From Erythroxylum novogranatense (Eukaryota; Streptophyta; Magnoliopsida; Malpighiales; Erythroxylaceae), in contig CM057233.1 of assembly GCA_029891385.1 (NCBI GenBank), forward strand, positions 11,349,460 through 11,413,459: DNA of 64,000 nucleotides, read 5' to 3'. The notes below the pieces were generated by a model. It was not told the DNA's origin, searched no databases, and worked only from the letters and a program-made list of their open reading frames with translations. This document shows positions 45,801 to 56,473 of this stretch, in pieces. The translations under genes were made by a program, and so were the position numbers. The stretch's first letter is position 1, and each line of letters starts with the position of its first letter.

Positions 45801-47367
45801 AATGAGCCTACCACCTATGAAGAGGTTACGAAGAGTTGAGTCTCGTAAATGGCTTCATGCCATGCAGTTTAAATGGATTCCATGTATGAAAACCAAGTAT
45901 GGACTTTGGTTGAGGCACCAAGGAATAAAACCCATAGGGTGCAAATGGGTTTTCAAAAGAAAACCGACATGGATGGTAATGTAATTACCTATAAAGCAAG
46001 GCTTGTGGCTAAAGGTTTTAAATCAAAGACAAGGAGTTGACTACGATGAGACCTTCACCCGAGAGCGGTCTTAAATCCATTAGAATACTCCTAGCGAGTG
46101 CCACTCATTATGATTATGAGATATGGCAAATGGATGTGAACAGCTTTCCTAGATGGAAATCTAGGCGAGGATGTGTATATGACACAACCTGAGGGCTTCA
46201 CCTCCTATGATGGCGAAAAGGTATGCAAGCTTCAGAAATCCATCTATGGATTGAAGCAAGCATCCAGGAGTTGGAATATCCGTTTTGATGAGGTAATCAA
46301 AGAGTTTGGTTTCTCACAAAATCCGGATGAATACTGTGTGTATAAGAAGGTCAATGGGACTGCAATCGTATTCCTTGTGCTATATGTGGATGACATATTA
46401 TTACTAGGAAACGATGTCTCTATGCTGCAATCAGTCAAGATTTGGTTGTCCAAACAATTTGCCATGAAAGACCTTGGTGAAGCAACTTATATCCTTAGGA
46501 TAAGGATCTATAGAGATAGAGTAAAAAGGTTGCTTGGTCTTTCACAATCAACGTACATAGACAAGATGCTAAAGAGGTTTAGCATGGAGCAATCCAAGAG
46601 AGGGTACCTTCCCGTGACTCATGGGATAACACTCTCGAAATCTATGTGTCCTAAAACACAAGATGAGAGGATGCGCATGGATATGATCCCGTATGCATCA
46701 GCGGTAGGATCTATCATGTATGCTATGCTATGTACGAGACCCGATGTATCATATGCTCTAAGTGTTACGAGCAGATACCAATCGGATCCTGGTGAGGTCA
46801 TCGGGTGGTATCAAGAATGTCCTTAAGTACTTACGAAGGACTAAGGATGTTTTCTTGATATATGGGGATGGAGATCTCCAAGTGAGCGGGTATACAGATG
46901 CCAGTTTTCAATCTGATAAGGATAATTCCAAATCCCAATCAGGTTATGTATTCACACTGAACGACGGGGCAGTCAGTTGGAAGAGTTCCAAACAAGAGAC
47001 GACTGCCGATTCAACAACCGAGGCAGAGTACATTGCCGCTTCAGAAGCAGCAAAGGAAGCCGTTTGGATCAAGAAGTTCATTACTGAACTTGGTGTGATT
47101 CCTAGCAGTGATGGGCCCATACAGTTGTATTGTGACAACAATGGAGCTATTGCGCAGGCGAAGGAACCAAGGTCTCATCAACGATCCAAACAAGTACTCC
47201 GCAGATATCATTTGATAAGGGAGATCATAGGACGTGGTGATGTCCAGATCGAGAGAGTTTCCACCGAGCAGAATATTGTTGATCCGTTGACGAAGCCATT
47301 GTCACAAAAGAGTTTTGATTCTCATGTACTCGCCTATGATATTAGATATCAAGGCGATTGGCTTTAG
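45801..47367 (+). pseudogene. pol: Copia-C reverse transcriptase and RNase H
   Basis: RT starts around 45850 in broken frames, then runs clean from 46173: KLQKSIYGLKQASRSW, VLYVDDILLLGND (catalytic YVDD), FAMKDLGEATYIL, SAVGSIMYAMLCTRPDVSYAL. A shift at about 46795 leads into a long RNase H frame to 47367: GYTDASFQSDKDNSKSQSGY, STTEAEYIAASEAAKEAVW, LYCDNNGAIAQAKEPRSHQ, VLRRYHLIREII. It ends GDWL-TAG. This is the best-kept pol segment in the window. The two shifts could be true decay or sequence errors. Confidence 0.9.
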
Positions 47368-47369
47368 GT

Positions 47370-47381
47370 CAAGTGGGAGAT
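47370..47381 (+). promoter_or_regulatory. Copia-C polypurine tract
   Basis: AAGTGGGAGAT, just before the 3' LTR start TGTTAGAG at 47382. Confidence 0.82.
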
Positions 47382-49226
47382 TGTTAGAGTAGTGCCCTAA
47401 AGGCAATCGCCTTTAGCGCATTTTGTACAAATTTGTGTACAGTCTTTATAAATAAATAAAGAAAGGCATATTTTATTAATTTGTTGTTCATTATTTATGA
47501 ACTGATATAGATCTGTAATCAAATTAATGAAGTCCATGATATATGACATAGCATGAAGGAAATTATGATGTGATCATACTACTGTGATTCCTATCATGTG
47601 CAATTATGTCATTATCTAAATTATCCCTAGTCATAGGATTACTGAGACTGGACATCGGTAATCCAGAAAGACTAGCACATCTCAAGCTCCTTGATTTGAT
47701 CAAGTAGTGGATCTCAGAAACTGTAAATATGAGATATTTAGGGTTGAGATGTGGATGTTTACTAGAGGTAGTAAGTACATTGGATGACCTGCCATGAGAT
47801 CATCACATGGATGTCCTATTCTAATGTCAGTGATAATCTCATCATAGCAATGGTACAAGTATACTTAGACTTGAGGTGCTCAAGGATATCTTGGATACTG
47901 ATTCTGTGCTTTGACTACATTCCTTGTTGCCTTACAGAGGTCACTCATAGGGTGGTGCTTGGGTACAGTTTGAGGTATTCGAAGGTAATTGAGTAGCCAA
48001 TAGAGGATTCACCACTTGGTGATAGCGAAGATGATACCCATGGCCTCTTGTCGGGTCATTACTTAGAAATCTCTGGTAGGAGTATGTATGTCGTGAAGAG
48101 TGTCTTGATGACATATAAAGTAATGAGTCCCAAGACAAGAACTGAAATCACTGGACTAGATTTGGCGTAGTCGATCTAGTAAGAGTTGACACAAAGGCCC
48201 ATACTCATAACCAAGTGGGGTATAGGATGGTGAAAGGACTAATTGCACGGTAATTGTCTATGGAAGGGTTCGTGATATGGTCCATGATGAATATATATTC
48301 ATTCGTCAAACCAATTACTTTCCGGTCAATTGGGGGTTATGATGTGTTGCTAAATACCGCTCATGACTTACTTAGATTAAGTGTTAATCTAAGTGGCCAA
48401 CATAACCGGGAACCTAATGGGTCACACGCATAAGAGTGTCTTGGAGAACTTGTAAAATAGTTTTAGACAGAGTTCCAATATATTGAGAGCAATAGGATTA
48501 AATGGATCCCGATGAGATCGAGATATGTCCCGATGAGATCGCGACATTGATATTGCTGAAAACGGTTTTCGGGGATTTTTCCCATACCAGGACCCGGTAG
48601 GCCGGTAGGACCGACCCCAGTTTGACTGGACCGCTTCAGCAATTATATATATTAATTAATTAAGTAAATAATTAATATATATATATATATATATGCATGT
48701 ACGTGGATGGTGGAGAGGAAGCATAAGAAGCTTCCATTTATATGCTTAGTCATTAATGAATTTAATGACTAAAAGACAAAATGGAAAAGTGAAAAAGGTG
48801 ATGATCTTCGTGGCTTATGGGCATGAAAGATGAAAAAGGAGTTTCTTTGGTCTTAAGCTAAGGATGATCGTTGGCTTGGCATGAGAGAGGAAGAAATGGT
48901 TTAGAGAAAAAAGTTCTCTTTCTTCTTCATCATCATCGTGCTTCACCTTCTTCAAGCTTCTCCTCCATCATTTTCCAAGCTTTCCATAGAACAAAGGTAA
49001 GATCTAGCAGTCTTTAATTTGTTCTAGCTATTCCCGGGTCAAAGGGTTTGTCCCGGTTAGGTTCTCCGATCTCTGCGTGGATACCGTTAGAGACGGTCTC
49101 CTTTGGTCGTTCGGTTTGAGTTTGTTATATATACACTTGGATCCTGGCTTTCGGGAAGGTCCCGGAACAAAAATTTTTATTTTCCGCACCGTGGGCATGT
49201 GATGCTCACACCGAAATTTTCCTACA
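47382..49226 (+). repeat. Copia-C 3' LTR
   Basis: 1,845 bp, TGTTAGAGTAGTG to TTTTCCTACA, close match to 29776-31647. It has one 21 bp GATGAGATCGAGATAT unit fewer and a shorter AT run (48675-48694). The last bases read CACACCGAAATTTTCCTACA, against CACACCGGGATTTTCC in the 5' LTR. Confidence 0.92.
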
Positions 49227-49467
49227 CCATAAGATTGATTGTATATGCGTGGAAAAACAAAACATACATACTTGATGCTTGTCTGTAATTCCACCAGCTA
49301 AGGAACACAAAGTACTCGCTCTTAAGTGTTCTGTAAAGAAACCTTCAAGAGTCTGCACAAAGATCCAACGTTTTTCTCTTTCAAAACCAAAATATACAAA
49401 GTAAGTTATTTTTCCAAACCGTTGGCTTTGCCTTTAAATACAGTTTTTGAATAACTACCATCAGTTA
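49227..49467 (-). repeat. Copia-A 5' LTR, outer piece
   Basis: Continues the LTR broken at 29775: GATTGTATATGCGTGG to AATAACTACCATCAG matches 9231-9470 and 1417-1657. It is cut at 49468 by the Gypsy-D LTR, so the rest of the LTR is outside what can be seen. Confidence 0.88.
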
Positions 49468-51343
49468 GTGTAGGGACCCGATCCCGAGACCAGCCCCCAA
49501 CCGGAAAACGGAACGAACGAATCGAAGCAAATCAATTACAAATCGAAAGCCAACTTGGAAGCAAAGCATACAAACAAAGTCAAATAGAATTGGTTCGAAG
49601 ACAAACCAAACAAACGACCCAATCGAATTGAAACACAAATTTCGACATCCGCACAAATATCTTAGAAAAGCGTCAAAATGGTCGCGTTGGATATCTTAAG
49701 ACTAAGGCTATACGAATCGATGTAAAAAAAAATTCTTCTTCTTATTCTTCATTCTTCTCATCTTATACAAAGCATAGACTTCTTCAATTTGGAAATTATA
49801 ATTTCCACATCCTCAATTTTATCAACCATCATTTATGAATCATAAGAATCATTTTAACCAAAACCTTAGTCTTTGCTTTTGTCATAAAAACTTCACACAT
49901 GCAAACATAATCATACATACATTCTTTACTTAACACAATTTTGACAGCATAACAGCTGCATTTTAACTAACCCAATCTGCAAATGGTTCTAAAACGCACT
50001 TCTACAATACCAGCTCAAGCAATCCAGTTCATCTATATTCAAATGACAATCAATCTCTACTCAATTTACATATAAAACCATAATGTACAATCCATAGCCA
50101 TAAACAATTCCAATTTCCATAACTCAAGTTCTTATACAAATTCACCATCCAAATACATCATGAACTAAACGCTTACATTACACTAATGGCATCCCAAGCC
50201 ATATACAATTACCAATAATCAAAGTCCAAAGTATACAGCGCACAACAATTCTATCTTGACGATGATTCAATGGAATCACATATAAACGAAATCTCTCATT
50301 TTTTTCACCCAATCTTCTTCTCATCACCTGTGGATGAGAATAAAGGAGGGTGAGCTTAAAAAGCCCGTGGGTAACAGGTTTATAATCAATCATAAGCAAA
50401 ACCGTTCAAAAGTGTACTGTCATAGAAATTTCTTGTTGAAAATCCATAAAATGCTCGTGTCTCAAATTTTCATCATATATTCAAATCCATAATCCGCAAA
50501 ACATAAATGTATCAACTTGTTCAAAAATCACAATTTCATACTGCAATACATCATCTAATTAAACACAAATGATTTCATTTCATCATTCAAGAACAACACA
50601 CAATCCACCTCATAACATAACACGTCAAAATGCTAATGCACACACAATTTGGCTCGAGGGTTCCGTGAACAAAACAGAGAAACCGAAGTTTACTCCGTGA
50701 ACGAAACGAGTCCATTTTCAGATCTCGTGTGGCATAAGCGGCCAGCCGAGAGAAGGCTTTTTACGTCGACGTGCACGTGACTTACGAAACGGTTCCTCTC
50801 TCGTCCAAACAAAGCACATAAACAATGCTCAAACTCATTTCATTGAAATGAAATGCTTTCATGCTTTTCATATTCTTTTTCTTCTTTCCATTAAATCACA
50901 ATGCCATACTCAAATACATAGCATAATCACATCACAATTCAATTCTCATCAAAGTGCCATATATTTCTCAATGCATAACATAACATAACATAACACATCA
51001 CAATGCATTTTTGCATGCTCATAACCATTCAAATCCAATTCATGGAGTATATGAACGCATATAAATCAATTCCTTAAATCATTTGAAAACAATATATGCA
51101 CAATCATAAAATATTTGAAATCATTTTATTCTCTCAATTTGGGAAAATCTTTAATGGCTTATTATTCAACTATAAATATGAAACCCACCTCATATCCATA
51201 CTTGGAGCTTGATTAGAGCTTCAATTCTCCAAAGCCTTTCTTCTTTCTCCCAATCTCAAATTTCCCTAAATTAAATCAACCCAAATTCAACCTCATAAAT
51301 AACAAAATCTTCAAAATTGACTTTATAAAACACAAACCCATTA
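49468..51343 (-). repeat. Gypsy-D LTR (3' part), cut by the SIRE-like element
   Basis: It starts TGTAGGGACCCGATCCC. Its reverse complement runs parallel to the last 2 kb of the Gypsy-C LTR, for example GTTGGATAYCTTA near 49690 and 28178, GACGTGCACGTGA near 50770 and 27020, and GAAGCTCTAATCAA near 51215 and 26460. The LTR 3' end abuts Copia-A, so the element body should lie to the right. It is interrupted at 51344 by the SIRE-like LTR. No gene is present; small frames here are shadows. Confidence 0.8.
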
Positions 51344-51589
51344 TGTTAGCGATCTAGAAGGGGGGTTGAATAGATCTTGAAGCTTTTTGTAATTTTCTAC
51401 AATAAAATCAGAAGTTAATTCACACAAAAACAATTTAAACAAATTTAAATGTAAAGAGTAGGGAAGAAGAGCAAACACTATTTTTATAGAGGTTCGGTGC
51501 TAAGACCTACGTCCTCTACCTAAGCTCCCACTTAGGATTTTACAAACCACTTTATTACACACTTTGTAGTTCAGTGTGAACTCTTACAA

Positions 51590-51752
51590 TACCGCTTGAT
51601 TTCCGGCTCAAGCTACCTTTACAATAGATTTGTCTTCCGGCACAAATCCTACCAACACCACTTGATTTCCGGCTCAAGCTACCTTTACAAATGATTTGTA
51701 TTCCGACACAAATCCTACCAACACCACTTGATTTCCGGCTCAAGCTACCTCA
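51590..51752 (-). repeat. ~65 bp tandem repeat in SIRE-like LTR
   Basis: Two and a half copies of a unit with CTTGATTTCCGGCTCAAGCTACC followed by a GATTTGTNTTCCGRCACAAATC inverted repeat. Both parts are near-palindromic (TTGATTTCCGGCTCAA and GATTTGT...ACAAATC). Confidence 0.85.
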
Positions 51753-52050
51753 CAAGTGACGTTTCATTAGTCACTCAAATTGTAAAAGAAATAAGATAAA
51801 GATTGAAGAACAAATGCTCAATACAATTGTGTAACAAGATAAGAGCAATAATGAGCAACTTTGGAGCAATAGAAGAGTATTTTCGCTTATAGAACTTCCA
51901 TGCACTTTTCATCAATCATCCACTCTTTATACTTGAAGAAAATAGCTGTTGGAAGCCTTTCTAGCCGTTGTATAATTGATATGATTGTTCCTTAATATCC
52001 TCCTTTCCATTTGTGGCTAATCGAACCGTTGGAATTAATATGATGTACCC

Positions 52051-52300
52051 ATAAGTCGACTTGTCGAGTGTATAAGTCAACTTGTGTCAATGATTTACGT
52101 AAAATTTCATCTCCGCTCTTCAATAAGTCGACTTGTATTGTGTAAGTCGACTTGTGTTCCCCGATAAGTCGACTTATGGACTATTAGTCGACTTGTGTTG
52201 ATAGATCTTCATATATTAGTCGACTTATGATGTTCTAGTCGACTTATGCTGTTCGGATCTTGATATATAAGTCGACTTATGATGTGTTAGTCGACTTATG
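52051..52300 (-). repeat. AAGTCGACTT array in SIRE-like LTR
   Basis: About ten copies of (A)AGTCGACTT, with variants AAGTCAACTT and TTAGTCGACTT, in 250 bp. A ~50 bp larger unit (AGATCTTCATATATTAGTCG / GGATCTTGATATATAAGTCG) is partly repeated. Confidence 0.88.
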
Positions 52301-52533
52301 TAGGCTTCAACGGTAATATCCAATCAAATCTTCTATAATCTTCTTTATTAATGTCTCTTGCACTTATAAGGAAGCTTCCATCTTAATTCCTCAATGATTA
52401 ATCACTTGCCTATCTTGATTTGCACAATAATAATCCCAAAATACCTGAAACAATTTCTTAACCAATTCTATACATTTTATTATTATCAAAACATAAGTGG
52501 GATTTAATTTGTCAACCACCATTGGTCCAACAA

Positions 52534-52547
52534 TCTCCCCCTTTTTG
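52534..52547 (-). promoter_or_regulatory. SIRE-like polypurine tract
   Basis: The minus strand reads CAAAAAGGGGGAGA two bases before the LTR start TGTTGGACC. Confidence 0.85.
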
Positions 52548-53146
52548 ATAATAAAAAAACACTTAGAAATTGTTTAAGAAGTGAAAACAAAGAAACATTG
52601 ATCAAGGTTTTTATACCTTGTCATTTTGGTTAGAAGTCTCCCCATCAATCATATAAATCATTGAATTTAATAACCTTGTAAGATCAAATTCATAAAAGTA
52701 ATTTGAAATCATGATAGACTTAAATTAAAGACAATTATCACATACTCCCCCTTAATCAAGTAACTAAAGAATATCCAATTTCTCATTTTTCTCCCCCTTT
52801 TTGTCATAATCAAAACAACTAATACAAACCAACAATAGATGAAATATCGCAATCACATTAAATAGAGAAGCAAGCCATCAAACACAAATAGTCTCAAGTA
52901 GCAAGCAAATACAAATAATATGAAATGTTGGTCTTGGCTAGATACAAAAACCATCATGGTGGAGAAACACCATCATGAATAAATCTCAAAAATAAAAGAG
53001 AATATGTTTTCGGAGATTTTGGGAAAAAGAGAATTTTTAAAGAAGACCTAGATAACTCATATTCGACTAGCAGTTCATAAGCAAACACAAAGAAAATGCA
53101 AAGTCATTACATAACATAACAATCCAACAATGGAACCCATGTAAAC
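52548..53146 (-). other. SIRE-like 3' internal region, no gene
   Basis: About 600 bp of AT-rich DNA. A second purine-rich run (minus AAAAAGGGGGAGAAAAATG at about 52784-52803) looks like an extra polypurine tract. I see no open frame or pol/env motif. It would be the 3' untranslated part left after deletion of pol. Confidence 0.5.
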
Positions 53147-53330
53147 ATAAGTCGACTTGTTTTACCTCCATAAGTCGACTTATCGACCATCATAAGTCGA
53201 CTTCTCGATTTGTATAAGTCGACTTATCCTGAAATTTCTTCATTTCCATAGTGCTGTGTATATCATAGGTCGACTTATTGACCCACATAAGTCGACTTGT
53301 TAGCAGACTTGTCACCAATTAGTCGACATC
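53147..53330 (-). repeat. AAGTCGACTT array at the SIRE-like deletion junction
   Basis: About seven copies of AAGTCGACTT or variants. The last (TAGTCGACATCC, 53320-53330) overlaps the codons of the protease motif, so the protease reading turns into the array exactly at a GTCGAC word. Confidence 0.85.
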
Positions 53331-54299
53331 CACTATCAATGTACCATGTGCTTGGTGGATTTTCATTCCTTGCTTGTACCTACAACTGAAACATTCTTTC
53401 TTCTTATTGGTACCCAAGCTATCTTGGGTCCATTTTGGTTAGTCATATAAACCACATTAGGAGGTGTTGTACCTTTAATCACCCAAATTTTCTTAACATT
53501 GATACATCTCCTACTACTTTTACATGCAATTTCTATATGACCATCTTTTAAGCATCTAGCACATTTAGCAACTTTGCCATCTTTAGTAAATTTAGAAATC
53601 AAAGAACAATCTCTATCAAATGGATCATATCCTAAACCATGTTTAGAAATTGAATATCTTTGTAAAAATAACATCTTTTCAAACTTTTCATTCCCACCAG
53701 CAAATTTTTCAACCACATAAGAAAATTCCTTTCTAAGTCTATCAAGCTCACAAGTAAGACTTTCTTTTTCAGCAAGACAAGCAGAATGATCTTCCTTAGG
53801 ACAATCTAAATCATCAATCGTCTCATGTAAAGCATTATTTTCAGCAACTAGTTCTCTTATATTCTTTCTCAATTTCTTGTTTATCTTAATAGCTTCTTCA
53901 AAATCAATTTGTAAAGTAGTAAAAAAATCTCTAAGTTCTTGATCTGAGATTATTACCTCATCCTCATCATCACTTGTCAAGAAGCTATTTGCCATAAGAG
54001 CAAGGTTGTTTTCATCATTGCTTTGATACGCTTCCTCATCATCACTCTACGTGGCTACAAGGCTAGTTTTCTTTTTTTCCCTTTTTCATACTTGTCATTT
54101 TTTTGAGGATTTGAACTCTTCTTTTCTTCATAGCCTTTAGACCTTCTTTCTACAGTATACTTCTTCGTTTCTCCAATTCTTCCGCCACTTAATTCTTTTC
54201 TCCTATTTTTGAGCAGTTCTTTGAACTTTCTCAAATTTTTGGCGTACATTGATATTTCTTCGTCTTCTTCCTCTTTATCTATTTCTTTGCCACTTTCAT
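53331..54299 (-). pseudogene. gag: SIRE-like gag C-terminal part and protease stub
   Basis: From 54294 on the minus strand: SGKEIDKEEEDEEISMYAK, a Lys-rich stretch, then a 1-base gap and stop near 54047-54057. A clean frame follows from 53995 (LTSDDEDEVIISDQELRDF, coiled-coil-like ELVAENNALHETIDDL..., CARCLKDGHIEIACKSSRRC, KKIWVIKGTT). The reading can be followed past 53363 to PPSTWYIDSGC, the aspartic protease start, where it ends in the palindromic array. Joined to 63460-64000 across Gypsy-B it forms one gag. Confidence 0.83.
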
Positions 54300-56437
54300 T
54301 GTTGGGCCCGGGCCCCGGATGCCCGAATCCCGAGGGCGGCCCCTCGGGTCGCGCCCGCGCCGAGCGCCCCAAACCGCGGACCCGATCCCAACATTTAGGC
54401 ACAATCGATCAATTAATACATACATACATTGCCAGAATATACACAACCATACATTAAAGACCCTATAACCATAGGGATTTCATATCATTGCAAATTAAGA
54501 AAAGTCAACAAGTATCCTCAAATGTAGCAAAACACAAAATGAAATCTAAATCCAAAAATACATGAGTATGCTAAATGTTAACATGCTCGGAGGGCCAACA
54601 AAATACAAACTTAATACAAAGCTCCTAATTTGTCTGAAGTTTCCGATGTCGCGCAAAGTCAACGATCAACCGGATCTGCACCTGAGGAGAGAAAGGAATG
54701 GGTTGAGCTACACAGCTCAGTGGCTAATATAATTATAGCCATTGGCAATTAGCACAAATCCCAGCATATGAATGTATATATATTATATCTATATACAACA
54801 TCAGACATTCACATGCCAATCACTAAAGTACATATTCATTATAATTAATGCAGTTCATAAATACGTCACATAGTATGCATCATAATAATCCATTCACATA
54901 TGCAATGCACATAACAATGGCTCGAGGGTTCCATGGAAACAAAAGGAAGAAACCGAAGTTTACATCCTGAGCGAAATGAGTCCATTCGAGCTCATAGCCC
55001 TGGCGGGCAGCCGGGAGAAGGCTCTTGTCAGCGTGCACGTGATTTAACGAAATGGTTCCACTCTCTCCCAAACAAAATCACATAATCATACTCAAATCAT
55101 TTTATCAAATGATAGGTTTTCATGTTTCTCATTTATCCAAAATGCCATGATCAAGTCGAGGCATAACATGCTCAAAATCGAATGCACTTCTATCAATTCC
55201 TATGATTATGTCAAAATAGATAAATCAAAGTCATTCTATTCATCACATTTAACATGCATAGCATATAACATATATTCATACATAGGCGAAATTGCCTAAT
55301 CACACAATAACTATAAGAATATTACCCACCTCTAATCGCCGAGAACCAGACATCGATGTCCTTCTTCTTGCGATAAAATCGAATTCACTTGGTTTCCTAA
55401 AACAACCAAGTTCCATTTAGTCAATATCCATAGTAAATGTGCGAAGCTTGGAATCCAAAGAAAGCATTAAAATCTATATCCGATCTTCTCCTAAAATTCC
55501 AACCTGCGAGGCAAATTCGAACTTCCGACTTCATACAACTCGGAGCCCTTTATTTCTAGGTCACAATGAATCCAAATTCACCTCAATCGGACATCTATAC
55601 CAAAAGATATTCCCAAAATATGAAAATCTTATTTCGAACACACGGGGATCGCCATGACGAAGAGACGCCGTCGTCGCGACGAATAATATCGCCATGGCGG
55701 CGAAGGTTCGCCATGAACCAACGTCACACGTCGCGGCGTCTCGATCATTCGTCATGACGTCACAGCAGAAAGCACACGCGGCGAATAAACGTAAATTAAT
55801 TCACACGTCGCGACGTGGCTCCCTTCCCCACACGCCGCGGCGACATTCATACGCTGTCATGACGTCAGTTCGAACTCGACTCAACCCCAAATTTCTGCAT
55901 AACCCAAGCTCGATTCATTCCAAACTCAAATCTACCACATGCAAAGCATAGATCAAGGCTTATACTACCATTCTAACTCATTCTAAGCTTTGATTCATCC
56001 TAAAATCATCAATCTAAGGATTTTCCAATTTTTCACCCTAAAATCCTAAAACATCGATTTCTCTCAATCCAAGCCATTACAATGTTTAATCCAAATGAAA
56101 ACATGATAAGGAGGTGAAAACTTACCGATTGAGGCTTTAGAATCGTCAAACCGATCGAAATCGCAACTCTTCTCTTCCTCTTCTCCTCTCCGCCGACGGC
56201 CACACTCTTCCTCTCTTCTTTTCCTCTTCTTTTCTTCTTTTCCTTCTCTTTATAATCCTTTCTCTTTAAACCCTAAGGGCTTAGGCCCTTCCTAATAAGC
56301 CAAAGCCCAAAATCATTTAAACCATAATTAAACCTTAATTCCGCATTAATACCCCCGATTAACTCAAATTAAAACATAATCACATAATTACCACAAGTCA
56401 TGCTTAATGACATCATAAAGAAAATTCGGGCCTAACA
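54300..56437 (-). repeat. Gypsy-B 3' LTR
   Basis: 2,138 bp; minus strand TGTTAGGCCCG... to ...GGGCCCAACA. Its last ~94 bp (54300-54393) is extremely GC-rich and itself bounded by TGTTGGG and TCCCAACA. It also contains a CpG-rich palindromic array (55648-55866). Compared with 61300-63454 it differs by many 1-5 base indels. Confidence 0.92.
55648..55866 (-). repeat. CGTCGCGACG-type array in Gypsy-B 3' LTR
   Basis: Copies of GTCGCGAC, GTCGCGGC and ACGCCGCGGCG are mixed with altered forms such as GCCATGACG and GTCATGACGTC, which look like CG-to-CA/TG changes. It matches 62649-62872, where more copies still read GTCGCGAC. Confidence 0.82.
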
Positions 56438-56438
56438 T

Positions 56439-56452
56439 TTCTCCCCTCTTAA
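56439..56452 (-). promoter_or_regulatory. Gypsy-B polypurine tract
   Basis: The minus strand reads AAGAGGGGAGAA directly before the LTR start TGTTAGGCC. Confidence 0.88.
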
Positions 56453-56473
56453 AAGAAATTTCATCCTCGAAAT

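Larger units (their letters stand above)
29771..49231 (+). mobile_element. Copia-C LTR retrotransposon with CCATA target-site duplication
   Basis: LTRs at 29776-31647 and 47382-49226 flank copia gag and pol. CCATA lies just outside both (29771-29775 and 49227-49231). The 19.5 kb span includes the 9.7 kb Copia-E, leaving a 9.7 kb element with long LTRs. The RT/RNase H sequence and long LTRs suggest the TAR/Angela group of copia, though that lineage call is tentative. It inserted into the 5' LTR of Copia-A. Coding parts carry stops and frameshifts. Confidence 0.92.
51344..52532 (-). repeat. SIRE-like 3' LTR
   Basis: 1,189 bp between TGTTAGCGATC and GGTCCAACA. It contains a ~65 bp tandem block (51590-51752, unit starting CACTTGATTTCCGGCTCAAG, about 2.5 copies) and an AAGTCGACTT-type array (52051-52300). 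A polypurine tract borders it at 52534-52547. Confidence 0.85.

Noticed and set aside
54055..54457. Gly/Pro/Arg-rich N-terminal extension of the 115-codon frame, and an opposing frame
   Set aside because: The GC-rich part is the end of the Gypsy-B LTR read through. The real coding part is SIRE-like gag, starting at the TSD.
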